Origin: Chromohalobacter canadensis
GTDB taxonomy: Bacteria > Pseudomonadota > Gammaproteobacteria > Pseudomonadales > Halomonadaceae
Length of the DNA: 64,000 nucleotides
Direction of reading: 5' to 3'
Assembly (NCBI RefSeq): GCF_029544075.1
Contig: NZ_JAJQJH010000001.1
Location: 248,001 to 312,000 of the forward strand
Of this stretch, positions 10,668-19,773 are shown piece after piece; position 1 is the first letter of the stretch; each line of letters begins with the position of its first letter. A model generated the notes under the pieces. That model had not been told where the DNA came from. It saw only the letters and a list, made by a program, of their open reading frames with translations, and did no database searches. Made by a program: the position numbers and the translations under genes.

Positions 10668-11252
10668 TCAGCTGATGGAAAAATGTTCGCGCAGATGTGC
10701 GCGATAGGCGTCGATATGGCCTTCGATGTCGGGCGCCTTGATGACATCGTTGGCGATGTAGGTCGGCATGGCGTCCAGGCCAATGAATGCCTGCGATTTA
10801 TGGAACGGGAAGTAGACGCCGTCGACGCCCTGGCCCTCGAAGAAGTTGCCGGGCTCGTCGAAGGCTTCGACGGGGGCGTTCCAGGTCAGCGAGAGCATGT
10901 AGCGCCGTCCCTGCAGCAAGCCGCCGCTGCCGTACTGAAGGCTGGGGTCCTTGCGTGAGCGTCCGTCGCTGGCATAGAGCGATCCGTGGCCGGCGGTGAA
11001 GACTTCGTCGATATAGCGCTTGACCGTCCACGGTGTGCCCATCCACCAGCCGGGCATCTGGTAGACGATGACGTCGGCCCACAGGAATTTCTCGACTTCG
11101 GCATCGGTATCGTAGCCGTCGTCGACGCGGGTCTCGCGGATCTCGTGGCCCATTTCGGCGAGTTCGCCGCGTGCCACGTCGTGCAGGGTGTCGTTATAAC
11201 GGCCGCCGGAATGCGCGAAGGCCTTGGCGCCGTTGATCAGCAGAATCTTCAT
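10668..11252 (-). CDS. mdaB: NAD(P)H:quinone oxidoreductase, MdaB-type
   Basis: A 194-residue flavodoxin-like-fold quinone reductase. It begins MKILLINGAKAFAHSGGRYN, which matches MdaB, with the FAD-contact region YQMPGWWMGTPW around residue 67 and GRRYMLSLTWNAP later. MdaB reduces quinones by two electrons in the cytoplasm and so avoids semiquinone radicals. The start at 11252 is chosen over an upstream extension because the N-terminus matches the family. A LysR gene and a YgiN-like gene lie upstream on the same strand; YgiN and MdaB are neighbours and a proposed quinone redox pair in E. coli. Confidence 0.9.
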   Translation of the reverse strand: MKILLINGAKAFAHSGGRYNDTLHDVARGELAEMGHEIRETRVDDGYDTDAEVEKFLWADVIVYQMPGWWMGTPWTVKRYIDEVFTAGHGSLYASDGRSRKDPSLQYGSGGLLQGRRYMLSLTWNAPVEAFDEPGNFFEGQGVDGVYFPFHKSQAFIGLDAMPTYIANDVIKAPDIEGHIDAYRAHLREHFSIS

Positions 11253-11397
11253 GATGTCGTTACCACTTTCGTAGGCATGTGAATGCAAAAGGTGGGGCAG
11301 TCTGCCGAGTCGCGGCCTTGCGATAAAGGCGCCTAATTGCAAAACATTCTTGCGATAAACGCAAAAGATGTCGCGCACATGTGACGGCGTGGTGGAA

Positions 11398-12273
11398 TCA
11401 GAGCGTCAGGCGGCCAGCGAAGAAATCCAGGAAGGCATTGATGCGGCCATGGAGCGCCGTATTGCGATAGTAGACCGCTTGAATGGGCTCGTGGCGCTCG
11501 TGGGTGGCGTCGTCGAGCACTACCGTCAGGCGTCCAGCTTGGCGGGCGCCGCGTGTCAGGAAATCCGCCAGGCAGGCGATGCCCACGTCAGCCTCGGCCA
11601 TTTGCAGCAACGCTTCACCGCTGCTCGAGGCGAGGGTGGGCTGGATGGTGCGGCCGTCGCCGATGGGCCAGCGGTTGAGTTGGGTCAGACGCGTGAAGCC
11701 CAGCAGCACGTGATGCGCCAGTTCCTCGACATGGCGCGGCGTGCCGTAGCGCGCCAGGTAGGCGGGGCTGGCCACCAGGCGACGCCGGCTATGACCGAGC
11801 GGTCGTGCATGCAGGGTGGAATCCTCCAGGCGCCCAATACGAATGGCGACATCGGTGCGTTGCTCGATCAGGTCGATGTTGGTCTCGTGGGTGGTCAGTT
11901 CCAGGCGCACCTTGGGATAGGCGGCGTGAAATTCGGCGAGGTGGGGCACGATCTGGTGCAGCAGAAACGGGGTAGCGGCGTCCACGCGCAGGCGTCCGGC
12001 CGGCTCGCGCCGGCGTACCGTGAGCGCTTCCTCGGCGGTTTCCAAGGTGCCCAGCGCTTGGCGAGCCTGGGCGATGAACGCCTCGCCTTCCTCGGTGATG
12101 TCCAGGCGTCGCGTGGTGCGGTGCACGAGGGTCGTCTCGAGCCGCTTCTCCAGGCGCGAGACGGCCCGCGAGAGCCGCGCGGTGCTGGTGCCCAGGCGTT
12201 CGGCGGCAGCGGTGAAGCCACCGGCGTCGACCACGGCGAGCAGTGCTTCGAGATCGTCCCAGCGGCTTTTCAT
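11398..12273 (-). CDS. LysR family transcriptional regulator
   Basis: This 291-residue LTTR has a winged HTH in residues 1-60 (LLAVVDAGGFTAAAERLG, then SRAVSRLEKRLE) and a periplasmic-binding-type effector domain from about residue 90. It sits between the ygiN-like gene and mdaB, all on the minus strand. It probably controls mdaB or the monooxygenase; LTTRs next to quinone reductases often sense electrophiles or quinones. GAGG precedes the ATG. Confidence 0.88.
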   Translation of the reverse strand: MKSRWDDLEALLAVVDAGGFTAAAERLGTSTARLSRAVSRLEKRLETTLVHRTTRRLDITEEGEAFIAQARQALGTLETAEEALTVRRREPAGRLRVDAATPFLLHQIVPHLAEFHAAYPKVRLELTTHETNIDLIEQRTDVAIRIGRLEDSTLHARPLGHSRRRLVASPAYLARYGTPRHVEELAHHVLLGFTRLTQLNRWPIGDGRTIQPTLASSSGEALLQMAEADVGIACLADFLTRGARQAGRLTVVLDDATHERHEPIQAVYYRNTALHGRINAFLDFFAGRLTL

Positions 12274-12330
12274 GATGCCTCGCGAGGTGCGGAGGTAATG
12301 GCGGGGACGATCATCCGTCGGTGCGGCGCG

Positions 12331-12678
12331 TTATAGCTTGGGCGCGTCGAAATCGGCCGGCTCATCGGTATACACGCAGACGTTGGCGTCTTCGACATCG
12401 CCGTCCTCGGCTTCGACGTATTCGGCGAAGAAGGCCTGCACTTCGCGGCGCTGGCAATGGGCTTCGAAGGAGGCGCGGTCGGCCCAGATCTCGTGGAAAA
12501 CGATGGGGTAGCTGGTGCCATCGGCGAACGGGTTGTCGATCTTACGGGTCACGGTGTACTGGATGCAGGCGTCTTCGCGATGGGCGTTGGGTTCGAGTGC
12601 CTGCAGAGCCTGGAAGACGCTTTCTTCCTTGCCGGGCTTGGGCTTGAACTGGGCAGTGCAATAGACCTTGCTGGACAT
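12331..12678 (-). CDS. Antibiotic biosynthesis monooxygenase domain protein, YgiN-like
   Basis: A 115-residue ABM-fold protein. MSSKVYCTAQFKPKPGKEE opens the ferredoxin-like fold, and PIVFHEIWADRASFEAHCQ is the usual strand-helix segment with the conserved W-x(5)-H spacing. Family members such as YgiN are quinol monooxygenases or small dimeric redox/heme-related proteins. An acidic C-terminal tail (EAEDGDVEDANV) fits a halophile proteome. It is upstream of the LysR gene and mdaB on the same strand. Confidence 0.83.
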   Translation of the reverse strand: MSSKVYCTAQFKPKPGKEESVFQALQALEPNAHREDACIQYTVTRKIDNPFADGTSYPIVFHEIWADRASFEAHCQRREVQAFFAEYVEAEDGDVEDANVCVYTDEPADFDAPKL

Positions 12679-13034
12679 GGGTGACCTCTTGAATGCATGC
12701 GAATGAACGCGAAGACGATACCATCTCGGTACCTGGTATCGGTAGCATCGGCTCATGTCTCGGGACGCCGGGCCGCTTGGCTTGCCGTCTAATCCAAAGG
12801 TGTATTGAGCGCGGCGACGGAATCGCTTATCAAGGAGACTCAAGCCACCATCATGCGAGGTCGTCCCATGCGCGTCATGAAACCCGATACCCTGCGCCAC
12901 GCGCTCATCGTCGCCTTGATGGGTTCCGCCACCTTGTTGGTCTCGGCGTTGAGCTACCAACTGCTGATCTGATGACGATGGCGCTCCGGCCGCCGAGCGG
13001 TTAGGGTCTTGGCATCGTTCCGGGAGCTTTCGTC
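12679..13034. other. Gap between ygiN-like gene and membrane protein gene
   Basis: This 356-base stretch separates the minus-strand ygiN-like gene from plus-strand genes, so it should hold divergent promoters. No strong promoter or hairpin stands out. The only coding candidate is the 39-codon reading frame at 12853-12972. Confidence 0.6.
12853..12972 (+). CDS. Possible 39-residue single-helix membrane peptide
   Basis: A short frame with a basic N-terminus (MRGRPMRVMK) and one hydrophobic segment (ALIVALMGSATLLVSAL, residues 17-33), ending in TGA. AAGGAG lies about 15 bases before the first ATG; in-frame ATGs at codons 6 and 9 are alternatives. It lies 62 bases before a membrane protein gene on the same strand. 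The amphipathic layout is what one expects of a small inner-membrane protein, but no family is recognised and chance is not excluded. Confidence 0.35.
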   Translation: MRGRPMRVMKPDTLRHALIVALMGSATLLVSALSYQLLI

Positions 13035-13886
13035 ATGTCGCTGTCTTCTCGCATGCCGCCTTCTCGCATGCCCCATTGCCGCTGGGCGGTGGCGGCGTTA
13101 TTGATCTTGGCGCTGGTGTCGTGGCTTGGCGTCACGCATGACGTAGCGCTGTCCACGCTGGATGACGCTCTCACCACGGCGTTCAAGAGCTTTGCCTTGG
13201 CCAAGGCGCTCAATGCGGCCATTTCGGTGATGCAGAGCGTCACTGCCGATGCCATGGTTTTCCAGGTACAGTTCGGCCAGGCGCTGGACCCCGCCAATGA
13301 CCTCGTCGAGCGTTTTTCGTGGATCATGTTCGCCTCCACGGCCTCGCTGGCCATGCAGAAAGTCTTGATCCAGATGGCCAGTCACGCGGTCATCAAGGCG
13401 CTTTTCTCGTTGAGCTGCCTGTTGCTGGCGGTGTCGCTCGTTTGGGGGCGTGGTGTTTGGCGCGAATGGGCCCGTCGGGCGTTCTTGCTGATGGCATTTC
13501 TACGTTTCGCGGTGCTCATCGCGGCGCTGGCCAGCACCTGGATGGGCGATGCGCTGATTGGCGATCAGCGTGAGGGGCTTTACACGGCACTGGATCAAGA
13601 TCGCGCGGTGTTCCAGGACGTCGCCGAGACGCAGGCCGGCATTCGTGAAGAAGACGACGGCGTGTGGCAACAGCTCAAGGATAAATGGGAAAGTGCCGTG
13701 GGCCATCCGGTGCGCGACCTGCTGACACGTCTGGATAGCATGACCGAGAACGTGGTGGCCTTGTCGGCGGTGTTCATCGTCCAGACGATTCTTTTCCCCC
13801 TCGGTTTTCTCTATTTGAGCTGGCGCCTGCTCGGCACGCTGACCGCCCCGTTGGCGGGGCGTTTTCCCGTTGCTCGCGGCGCCTGA
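13035..13886 (+). CDS. Uncharacterised multi-pass membrane protein
   Basis: 283 residues that match no family I recognise. Hydrophobic segments occur near residues 17-34, 118-140, 152-168 and 240-262. Between the third and fourth is a soluble stretch rich in Asp, Gln and Arg (residues 170-235) that looks helical. GGGAGC precedes the ATG by about eight bases. It converges on the DUF924 gene with only 23 bases between stops, leaving no obvious terminator. It could be a signalling or envelope-stress membrane protein. Confidence 0.75.
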   Translation: MSLSSRMPPSRMPHCRWAVAALLILALVSWLGVTHDVALSTLDDALTTAFKSFALAKALNAAISVMQSVTADAMVFQVQFGQALDPANDLVERFSWIMFASTASLAMQKVLIQMASHAVIKALFSLSCLLLAVSLVWGRGVWREWARRAFLLMAFLRFAVLIAALASTWMGDALIGDQREGLYTALDQDRAVFQDVAETQAGIREEDDGVWQQLKDKWESAVGHPVRDLLTRLDSMTENVVALSAVFIVQTILFPLGFLYLSWRLLGTLTAPLAGRFPVARGA

Positions 13887-13909
13887 TCGCACGTACAGCG
13901 TCATCAGTC

Positions 13910-14464
13910 TTAAAAGGATGATCCCGGCTGGCGTAAGAAGTCGCGTTCTTCCGGCGTCGATTCTCGGCCCAGAATCGCATTACGGTGCGGATAACGGCCG
14001 AATCGCTCGATAATCGCCCAATGGCGCTGCTCGAAATCCAGGTTGCGCTCCAGCCCCGGCTGATCGAAAAGCCGCAGGGCTTCCTGGTGGATCACGGGCG
14101 ATTCGCTGTGCATATACGGCATATACACGAACGCGCGCTGTTCCGGCGGCAGTTCCTTGTCGCCCCCTTGCGCGACCAGATGCTGGGCGAGGCTCAGTGC
14201 TAGCGGGTCCTGAGCGAAGGCCAGGGCCTGATCGCGGTAGATATTGCGCGAGAACTGATCCAGCAGCAGTATTTCCGCCAGGGCGCCGCGGCTACTTTGC
14301 CGCCAGGCGTAAAGCTCGCAGCGACATGCCGCGTCGTACAATGCCCTGAAGCGCTCGGCGAGCGCCTGGTCGAAAGCCGTGCTCTTGCTGAACCACTGCT
14401 TGGGACCTGCCTCCACGAACCAAAAATCCAGCACTTGCCGTGCCTGTTCAACATCTTGCGCCAT
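13910..14464 (-). CDS. DUF924 family protein
   Basis: A 184-residue alpha-helical protein of the DUF924 (TPR-like) family. It begins EQARQVLDFWFVEAGPKQWF, with the family blocks LLLDQFSRNIYRDQALAFAQD (around residues 65-85) and FVYMPYMHSES (around residue 108). The biochemical role of this family is not established. The start at 14464 has GGAGGTG upstream. It is the last gene of a minus-strand run after ogt, with a 25-base gap. Confidence 0.87.
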   Translation of the reverse strand: MAQDVEQARQVLDFWFVEAGPKQWFSKSTAFDQALAERFRALYDAACRCELYAWRQSSRGALAEILLLDQFSRNIYRDQALAFAQDPLALSLAQHLVAQGGDKELPPEQRAFVYMPYMHSESPVIHQEALRLFDQPGLERNLDFEQRHWAIIERFGRYPHRNAILGRESTPEERDFLRQPGSSF

Positions 14465-14489
14465 GGAGCACCTCCGTTGATTGATGCGA

Positions 14490-14990
<501 letters not shown>

Positions 14991-14991
14991 A

Positions 14992-16353
14992 TCAGCGACT
15001 CCAGAGTTGTAGGGTGAGATAACTGCGCCACGGCGCGGCAAGATCCGGCTCGATCGTGTCCAACGACGCCAGGGACCGCTTGACGCCGAGGTCGCCGCCC
15101 AGCCAGATATCAGGATGGCTGGTGCCGCGCAAGGCGGCGTAATCGGCACTCCAGGGGCCGATGCCTTTCAATGTGGTCCAGCAGCGAGGGTCGTCGTCGA
15201 GCCGCTGCTCGCATGCGGCCCGTGCCAGGCCACGCAGACAGTCGCGGCGCGCCTGGGGCATGCGCAGAAATGTCAGATCGCTGGCGGCGACCTGCGCAGC
15301 CGTGGGGAAGTAGCGCCCGCCCTCGGCGGTCGGCTCGCCGAGCGTCTCGACCAGATTGGTCGTATGCCCGCGCGCCGCCGAGATCGAGACTTGCTGGCCG
15401 AGAACCGCGCGAATGCCGGCCTCAAAAGGACTCCACAGCCCGGGTAAGCGCAGGCCCTCGACGAGGGGGAACGTCTCCGGGAGCGTCTTTTGCAGCTGGG
15501 CCTCGATCAGGGCCGTGTCGGCGTCCAGGTCGAGCACACGGCGGATGTTGCGTACCACCGGCGAGAGTGCCCCGAGGTCATCGAGATTCAGCGTGACACG
15601 AAAACAATGCTGGTCGGGCATGTGCTCGGCCGTGAAATGGCCACGCGCCGTTTCCCACTGAATGTAGCGCCCGTAGCGCTGCGCGTCTCCCCATTCCAAT
15701 TTGTCGATACGCCGCGCGGCGAGGAAGTCGCGCAGCCATCCCCAAGCGTAAGGCGGGCGATAGGCCAGCGTCAGTGTGAGGTCCTCGCTGGGTGGCCGAG
15801 GCGTACGTCGCAACTCGCGCGGTGCGTGTCCCACTTGGCGACGGAACGCATCGTTGAAACGCCTCAGGCTGGTGAAGCCGCTGGCGTAGGCGATATCGGC
15901 CACCGGCAGCGCGCTCTGGTGCAGCAACTGCTTGGCGAACAGGCACTGGCGATGCAGGGCGTAGGCCTTGGGTGAGACGCCCAGGTGCTGCTTGAAAAGC
16001 ATGCGCAGGTAGCGCTCGCCGATGCCGAGGCGGTCGCAGAGCGAGCCCAGGGAAGCTTGACTCAGGGCGCCTTCATCGATCAGCCGCAAGGCGCGGCGTA
16101 GCGTGGTGTGATTGCCATGCCAGGCGGGGGATTCCGGGGCGCTGTCCGGGCGACAGCGCAGGCAAGGGCGAAATCCCGCCTGGGCGGCGCTTACAGCGCT
16201 GGAGAAATAGCGCACATTGTCATCACGCGGCGGCCGGGCGGGACAGATCGGCCGGCAGTAGATACCGGTCGTGGTCACGCCAACGAAGAAGCGCCCATCG
16301 AAGCGGGCATCCCGCGACAGACGGGCCACGCGGCAGCGGTCGGGGTCGAGCAT
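14992..16353 (-). CDS. Ada-type regulator fused to AlkA 3-methyladenine DNA glycosylase
   Basis: A 453-residue three-part protein. Residues 1-70 are an Ada zinc domain with four cysteines (C33, C37, C64, C67); C33 is the likely methyl-phosphotriester acceptor. Residues 75-180 are an AraC-type HTH (ERYLRMLFKQHLGVSPKAY). The rest is an AlkA-N plus HhH-GPD glycosylase with IGPWSADYAALRG and Asp421 at the catalytic aspartate position; the preceding residue, usually acidic in E. coli AlkA, is Gly. It lacks the O6-methyltransferase half of true Ada, which the adjacent ogt supplies. It probably both senses and repairs alkylation. The ATG at 16353 (GAGGA upstream) is preferred over a TTG at 16377. 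Confidence 0.92.
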   Translation of the reverse strand: MLDPDRCRVARLSRDARFDGRFFVGVTTTGIYCRPICPARPPRDDNVRYFSSAVSAAQAGFRPCLRCRPDSAPESPAWHGNHTTLRRALRLIDEGALSQASLGSLCDRLGIGERYLRMLFKQHLGVSPKAYALHRQCLFAKQLLHQSALPVADIAYASGFTSLRRFNDAFRRQVGHAPRELRRTPRPPSEDLTLTLAYRPPYAWGWLRDFLAARRIDKLEWGDAQRYGRYIQWETARGHFTAEHMPDQHCFRVTLNLDDLGALSPVVRNIRRVLDLDADTALIEAQLQKTLPETFPLVEGLRLPGLWSPFEAGIRAVLGQQVSISAARGHTTNLVETLGEPTAEGGRYFPTAAQVAASDLTFLRMPQARRDCLRGLARAACEQRLDDDPRCWTTLKGIGPWSADYAALRGTSHPDIWLGGDLGVKRSLASLDTIEPDLAAPWRSYLTLQLWSR

Positions 16354-16492
16354 GATGGGGATTCCTCGAAGCGGCAACGCTACCAGTGTAACGCGCTGGT
16401 GGTGTCAGACTCGCCGGATTCGGCAGTGATATACGCGGCGATGCGCTCGTGGTAGCTGCAGCGAGAAGTACTGCGGAAAGTCCTTAGCCTGC

Positions 16493-16498
16493 TATAAT
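16493..16498 (+). promoter_or_regulatory. Probable sigma-70 -10 box (TATAAT) for the AbrB-family gene
   Basis: A perfect TATAAT lies 25-30 bases upstream of the proposed TTG start of the downstream transporter. No good -35 match sits at 16-18 bases, so the promoter would rely on other contacts or an activator. The resulting leader would be short. Confidence 0.5.
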
Positions 16499-16522
16499 GC
16501 GTCCCTTTTGTGGAGTACTTCC

Positions 16523-17629
16523 TTGGCCCCTTCTCCGACCCCTGCGCGTTCTCGACCGTCGTCTCCCCGCATGCACCGTGCCGGGCTGTGGCTGGCGCTA
16601 TTCGTGGCGTGCTGCGTGGCGAGTGGCGTGCTCAATCATTGGCACATGCCGGCGGGTGGCTTCATCGGCCCGATGCTGGTGGGCATCGCGTTCGGCATCG
16701 GCGGCAGCGGTCTGCGCCTGCCGAGACGCTGCTTCAAGCTCGGCCAAGGCACGGTCGGCGTCTTGATCGCGCATACCATGACGATGAGCGTGCTGATGAC
16801 GATCCTCGATGGCTGGCTGGTGATGCTGCTGGCCACGGCCATTACGCTGCTGCTCAGTCTGCTGGTGGGGATCGTTCTAGTGCGTTACGGCGGGCTTCCG
16901 GGCAGCACGGCGGCCTGGGGCACCACGCCGGGCGCGGCGGCGGCGATGGTGGCGATGGCTGAAGAGCGCGAGGATACCGACCCGCGTATCGTGGCGGCGA
17001 TGCAATACGTGCGTGTGGTGTGCGTGGTGCTCGTGGGGGCCCTGGTGAGCCATTGGCTGGGGGTGAGCGATACGCCATCGCGTGGCGGGGGCGGCTTTCC
17101 CGACGATTTGGCCGGAGCGGCCGATCTGGCGCTCACCTTGGCGGTCATCGTCGGCGGGGTCTGGCTGTGCGATCGCCGCTTGCCCGCGGGGGCCTTGCTG
17201 GGGCCGATGCTCATCGGCACAGTACTGCATCTCGCCGGCTGGGCGACGCTGTCGATGCCGGCACCCTTGCTGATGCTGGCTTACGGCTTCATCGGTGTCT
17301 ATGTGGGGCTGCGCTTCGACCGCGACGCGCTGGCGACCGTGGCTCGCTCGCTGGGCAAGATGGTCATGGCGTCGATAGTGCTTATCGGGCTATGTGCGCT
17401 TTCCGCGCTGTTGATGGTAGGGCTCATGGACACGAGCTTCATCACCGCCTACCTGGCGACCAGCCCTGGCGGGCTCGACTCGATGACCATCATCGCCATC
17501 GACACGCATGCCGATTTGGGTCTCGTGGTGGCGCTACAGACATTGCGGCTCTTCACGGTGGTGCTACTAGGGCCGGCCATGGCGCGCTTCATCGCGCGTT
17601 TCGCCCCGTCCGTGAAAGGTACGTCCTGA
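16523..17629 (+). CDS. AbrB family membrane transporter
   Basis: About 368 residues with ten or so hydrophobic helices in two repeats, each containing a G-P-M/L motif (GGFIGPMLVGIAFG and LLGPMLIGTVLHLAGW). These mark the AbrB transporter family, long misnamed ammonia monooxygenase. Physiological substrates are mostly unknown. The start is probably TTG at 16523, because GGAG lies seven bases before it. A TTG at 16508 lacks a ribosome site, and the first ATG at 16571 would trim an unconserved tail. Confidence 0.83.
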   Translation: MAPSPTPARSRPSSPRMHRAGLWLALFVACCVASGVLNHWHMPAGGFIGPMLVGIAFGIGGSGLRLPRRCFKLGQGTVGVLIAHTMTMSVLMTILDGWLVMLLATAITLLLSLLVGIVLVRYGGLPGSTAAWGTTPGAAAAMVAMAEEREDTDPRIVAAMQYVRVVCVVLVGALVSHWLGVSDTPSRGGGGFPDDLAGAADLALTLAVIVGGVWLCDRRLPAGALLGPMLIGTVLHLAGWATLSMPAPLLMLAYGFIGVYVGLRFDRDALATVARSLGKMVMASIVLIGLCALSALLMVGLMDTSFITAYLATSPGGLDSMTIIAIDTHADLGLVVALQTLRLFTVVLLGPAMARFIARFAPSVKGTS

Positions 17630-17640
17630 GCGTTTGCCAT

Positions 17641-17670
17641 AACGCAAAGGGGCGACCCGTAGGCCGCCCC
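17641..17670 (-). terminator. Hairpin terminator between AbrB gene and binding-protein gene
   Basis: Stem GGGGCGACC/GGCCGCCCC with one mismatch and a CGTA loop. On the minus strand it is followed by TTTGCGTT, suiting termination of the binding-protein gene that stops at 17702. It may also act on the convergent AbrB gene. Confidence 0.55.
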
Positions 17671-17701
17671 ATGGCGTGGCGTTGGTTGTCCCGACGCCGA
17701 C

Positions 17702-18469
17702 TTACTTGGCTTCTTCAGCGAAGTACTTGTTGTAGATCTCCTGATAGGTGCCGTTGTCCTTCAGGGTCGCCAGCGCTTCGTTGAATTGATCCGCCAGTTC
17801 TTGATCGCGTTTGCGGAATGCAATGCCGAAGCCTTCGCCGAAGTACTTCTTGGGCTCGGTGATCATCTCGCCAACGACTTTATAATTGCCTTCCTCGCTA
17901 TCCAGCAGGGTGGACTTGCCTACCGGGAAGTCCAGGAACGCAATGTCGACACGACCGGCGTCCATGTCGAGGACGAGATCGTCGGCGGTGGAGTAACGGC
18001 TGATGTCGGCCGCGTCGCCGAACATATCGGTGACGTAGTTATCCTGCAACGTGCCGCGCTGAACCCCGATGGTCTTGCCTTCGAGCGTCTGCTTGGCCGG
18101 GAAGTCGATGCTGCTGTCTTGCGGTGCGAACCACGCGGAGGGCGGCTGGAAGTACGGGTCGGAGAAGAGCACGGTCCCCTTGCGTTCTTCGTTGATGGTC
18201 ATCGAGGACATGATCGCGTCGTACTTACGCGCCATCAGGCCCGGAATGATGCCGTCCCACGCCTGCACGACCCACTCGCACTTCCTGTCGATCTCTTCGC
18301 AGATGGCGTTGCCGAGCTCGATGTCAAAGCCGGTGAGTTCACCGTCAGCCGTACGGTATTCCATCGGCTCGTAAGGCACATCGACACCGATACGCAAGGT
18401 GTCCTGAGCGAAGGCGCTGCCAGCCAGCAAGGCGCTACCGAGAAGGGTGATGGTCAGCAATTTTTTCAT
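17702..18469 (-). CDS. Basic/polar amino-acid ABC transporter periplasmic binding protein
   Basis: A 255-residue type II binding protein with a clear signal peptide (MKKLLTITLLGSALLAGSAF, cut after AFA). The mature part follows the ArgT/HisJ/AotJ pattern: DVPYEPMEYRTADGELTGFD, AWDGIIPGLMARKYDAI and GVQRGTLQDNYV. It probably delivers arginine, ornithine or histidine. No permease or ATPase is adjacent, and a close paralogue lies in the aot operon at 24033, so this one may share that membrane complex. GAGAGC precedes the ATG. Confidence 0.9.
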   Translation of the reverse strand: MKKLLTITLLGSALLAGSAFAQDTLRIGVDVPYEPMEYRTADGELTGFDIELGNAICEEIDRKCEWVVQAWDGIIPGLMARKYDAIMSSMTINEERKGTVLFSDPYFQPPSAWFAPQDSSIDFPAKQTLEGKTIGVQRGTLQDNYVTDMFGDAADISRYSTADDLVLDMDAGRVDIAFLDFPVGKSTLLDSEEGNYKVVGEMITEPKKYFGEGFGIAFRKRDQELADQFNEALATLKDNGTYQEIYNKYFAEEAK

Positions 18470-18671
18470 GGAAAGCTCTCTACGGAATTTGCAGTGTGTT
18501 GTTATGGAGCCGCCTCGTGAGCAGCCCTGAGTTTCACGTCTTGCAGCATATCGAAGCACCGCCGCGATGCCTAGCATGGTGTGGCATGCGGATGATGTGA
18601 ACGGCAGCCGTTAGGGCTGAGGTGTGAACGCCTGCTATAAGCGGCCGCAGGGAGCATATTTAACGGCTTGG

Positions 18672-18974
18672 CTATGTTTCTTCATCACCGATCTCAGACA
18701 TCCGAAGTAATTGACTGCTATGCCGTACAGTCAGAATATCAATCTGATCTCTGACGCTGTAAATAATCCGATAGGTTCCAAATATAACCTCCCGAATGCG
18801 ACGCCCCCCAACCTCTGGAACGATGCGTCCACTTTCAGGGAAGTCAGCCAGCCGCTCCACGGTGTCGAAGATGCTTTCAACCCACTCAACCGCAACGCTA
18901 GGCTTATCTTCCGCTATATACTGGGCGATATCCTCAACACGTTCCAAGGCCAGCGGAGACCAAACAATTCTCAT
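18672..18974 (-). CDS. ParE/RelE superfamily toxin
   Basis: A 100-residue ParE/RelE-fold protein. MRIVWSPLALERVEDIAQYI is the usual N-terminal strand-helix and VIFGTYRIIYSVRD the core strand pair, with a C-terminal IDILTVRHSSQLL. Toxins of this fold poison gyrase or cleave mRNA at the ribosome; the class cannot be settled by eye. The start codon overlaps the upstream antitoxin stop by one base. Base composition drops in AT-rich direction from here toward 21 kb. Confidence 0.88.
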   Translation of the reverse strand: MRIVWSPLALERVEDIAQYIAEDKPSVAVEWVESIFDTVERLADFPESGRIVPEVGGRRIREVIFGTYRIIYSVRDQIDILTVRHSSQLLRMSEIGDEET

Positions 18975-19252
18975 TACGCCAGCCTGCTCATCACCTGTGA
19001 TTTAGCGTCTTCATGAGAAATGCCTTCCCCATTAGCGATCTGCTCTTCGGCCTTGTAGACCTCTTCCAGCAGCTCTAGACGCTCTTGCATCCTCTCGTAT
19101 TCCTGAACGTCCACCAGTACGGCAACGCCACGTCCCCTCTGCGTTAACACCATAGGGCGGCGGGTTTCATGGATCTGTTTTACAAATGAGGCAACGCCCG
19201 CCCGGAACTCAGATAGCGGTCGGATATCTTCATCGACGCGAACTCTTGCCAT
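18974..19252 (-). CDS. Phd/YefM family antitoxin
   Basis: A 92-residue antitoxin. The DNA-binding N-terminal half carries the Phd/YefM pattern RPLSEFRAGVASFVKQ ... RRPMVLTQRGRGVAVLVD, and the C-terminal third is acidic and helical (LELLEEVYKAEEQIANGEG), as expected for toxin neutralisation. It is coupled to the downstream ParE/RelE toxin by a one-base overlap. The ATG at 19252 is favoured because upstream sequence does not continue the fold. Such pairs autoregulate. Confidence 0.88.
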   Translation of the reverse strand: MARVRVDEDIRPLSEFRAGVASFVKQIHETRRPMVLTQRGRGVAVLVDVQEYERMQERLELLEEVYKAEEQIANGEGISHEDAKSQVMSRLA

Positions 19253-19381
19253 GAGAATCACCTGTGTACAAATGGTTGTACTCTTAAGCGTACATCTATG
19301 CTGCAGGATAGGCAAGGAAGGGCCTCTATGAAACATGACTCAGAGCGCACCAGTGATCTTGGCGAAGCGCAGGCGAGGGCA

Positions 19382-19759
19382 TCATATTACCCCTTGTTCG
19401 ATAGCCCACCTCCACGCTTGAGATAAGATCCCTGCGATACCGACAATAACAATTGCCCAGGTTAGGCGATTACCTACTTTTGCCGTTTTGATCTGATCCT
19501 GATGGCGCTGAACGTTCAGCTCAAACTCCGAAAGGGTGACCAAAGCTTTGCCTGTCACGACGTAGTTCGTACCCTTTTTAGTCAACTCTCCGGAATCCAC
19601 AAACGAATCAAGGATAAGCTCAAGGTGCGCTTTGTGCTTGTTTTTATCTGGATGATAGAGCCTCTTACGCGAATATTTTTGTACTGCCAGCATAAGAGGA
19701 TATATCTCATCCGATGGGTTCTCGATTTTACGTTCCACGAGATGCCGAAGCAGTTCCAT
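19382..19759 (-). CDS. Unrecognised protein: probable winged-helix-like N-terminus plus C-terminal membrane helix
   Basis: 125 residues, no family recognised. Residues 1-75 look like a small helical, possibly winged-helix domain (LILDSFVDSGELTKKGTNYVVTGKALVTL resembles a helix-turn-strand wing). One hydrophobic helix near the C-terminus (WAIVIVGIAGILSQAWRW, residues 100-117) would anchor it to the membrane. It is last of four tandem minus-strand genes of unusually low GC and starts 14 bases after the previous gene. The Shine-Dalgarno is weak (GAAG). Confidence 0.65.
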   Translation of the reverse strand: MELLRHLVERKIENPSDEIYPLMLAVQKYSRKRLYHPDKNKHKAHLELILDSFVDSGELTKKGTNYVVTGKALVTLSEFELNVQRHQDQIKTAKVGNRLTWAIVIVGIAGILSQAWRWAIEQGVI

Positions 19760-19773
19760 TCTTTCTTCACGAA

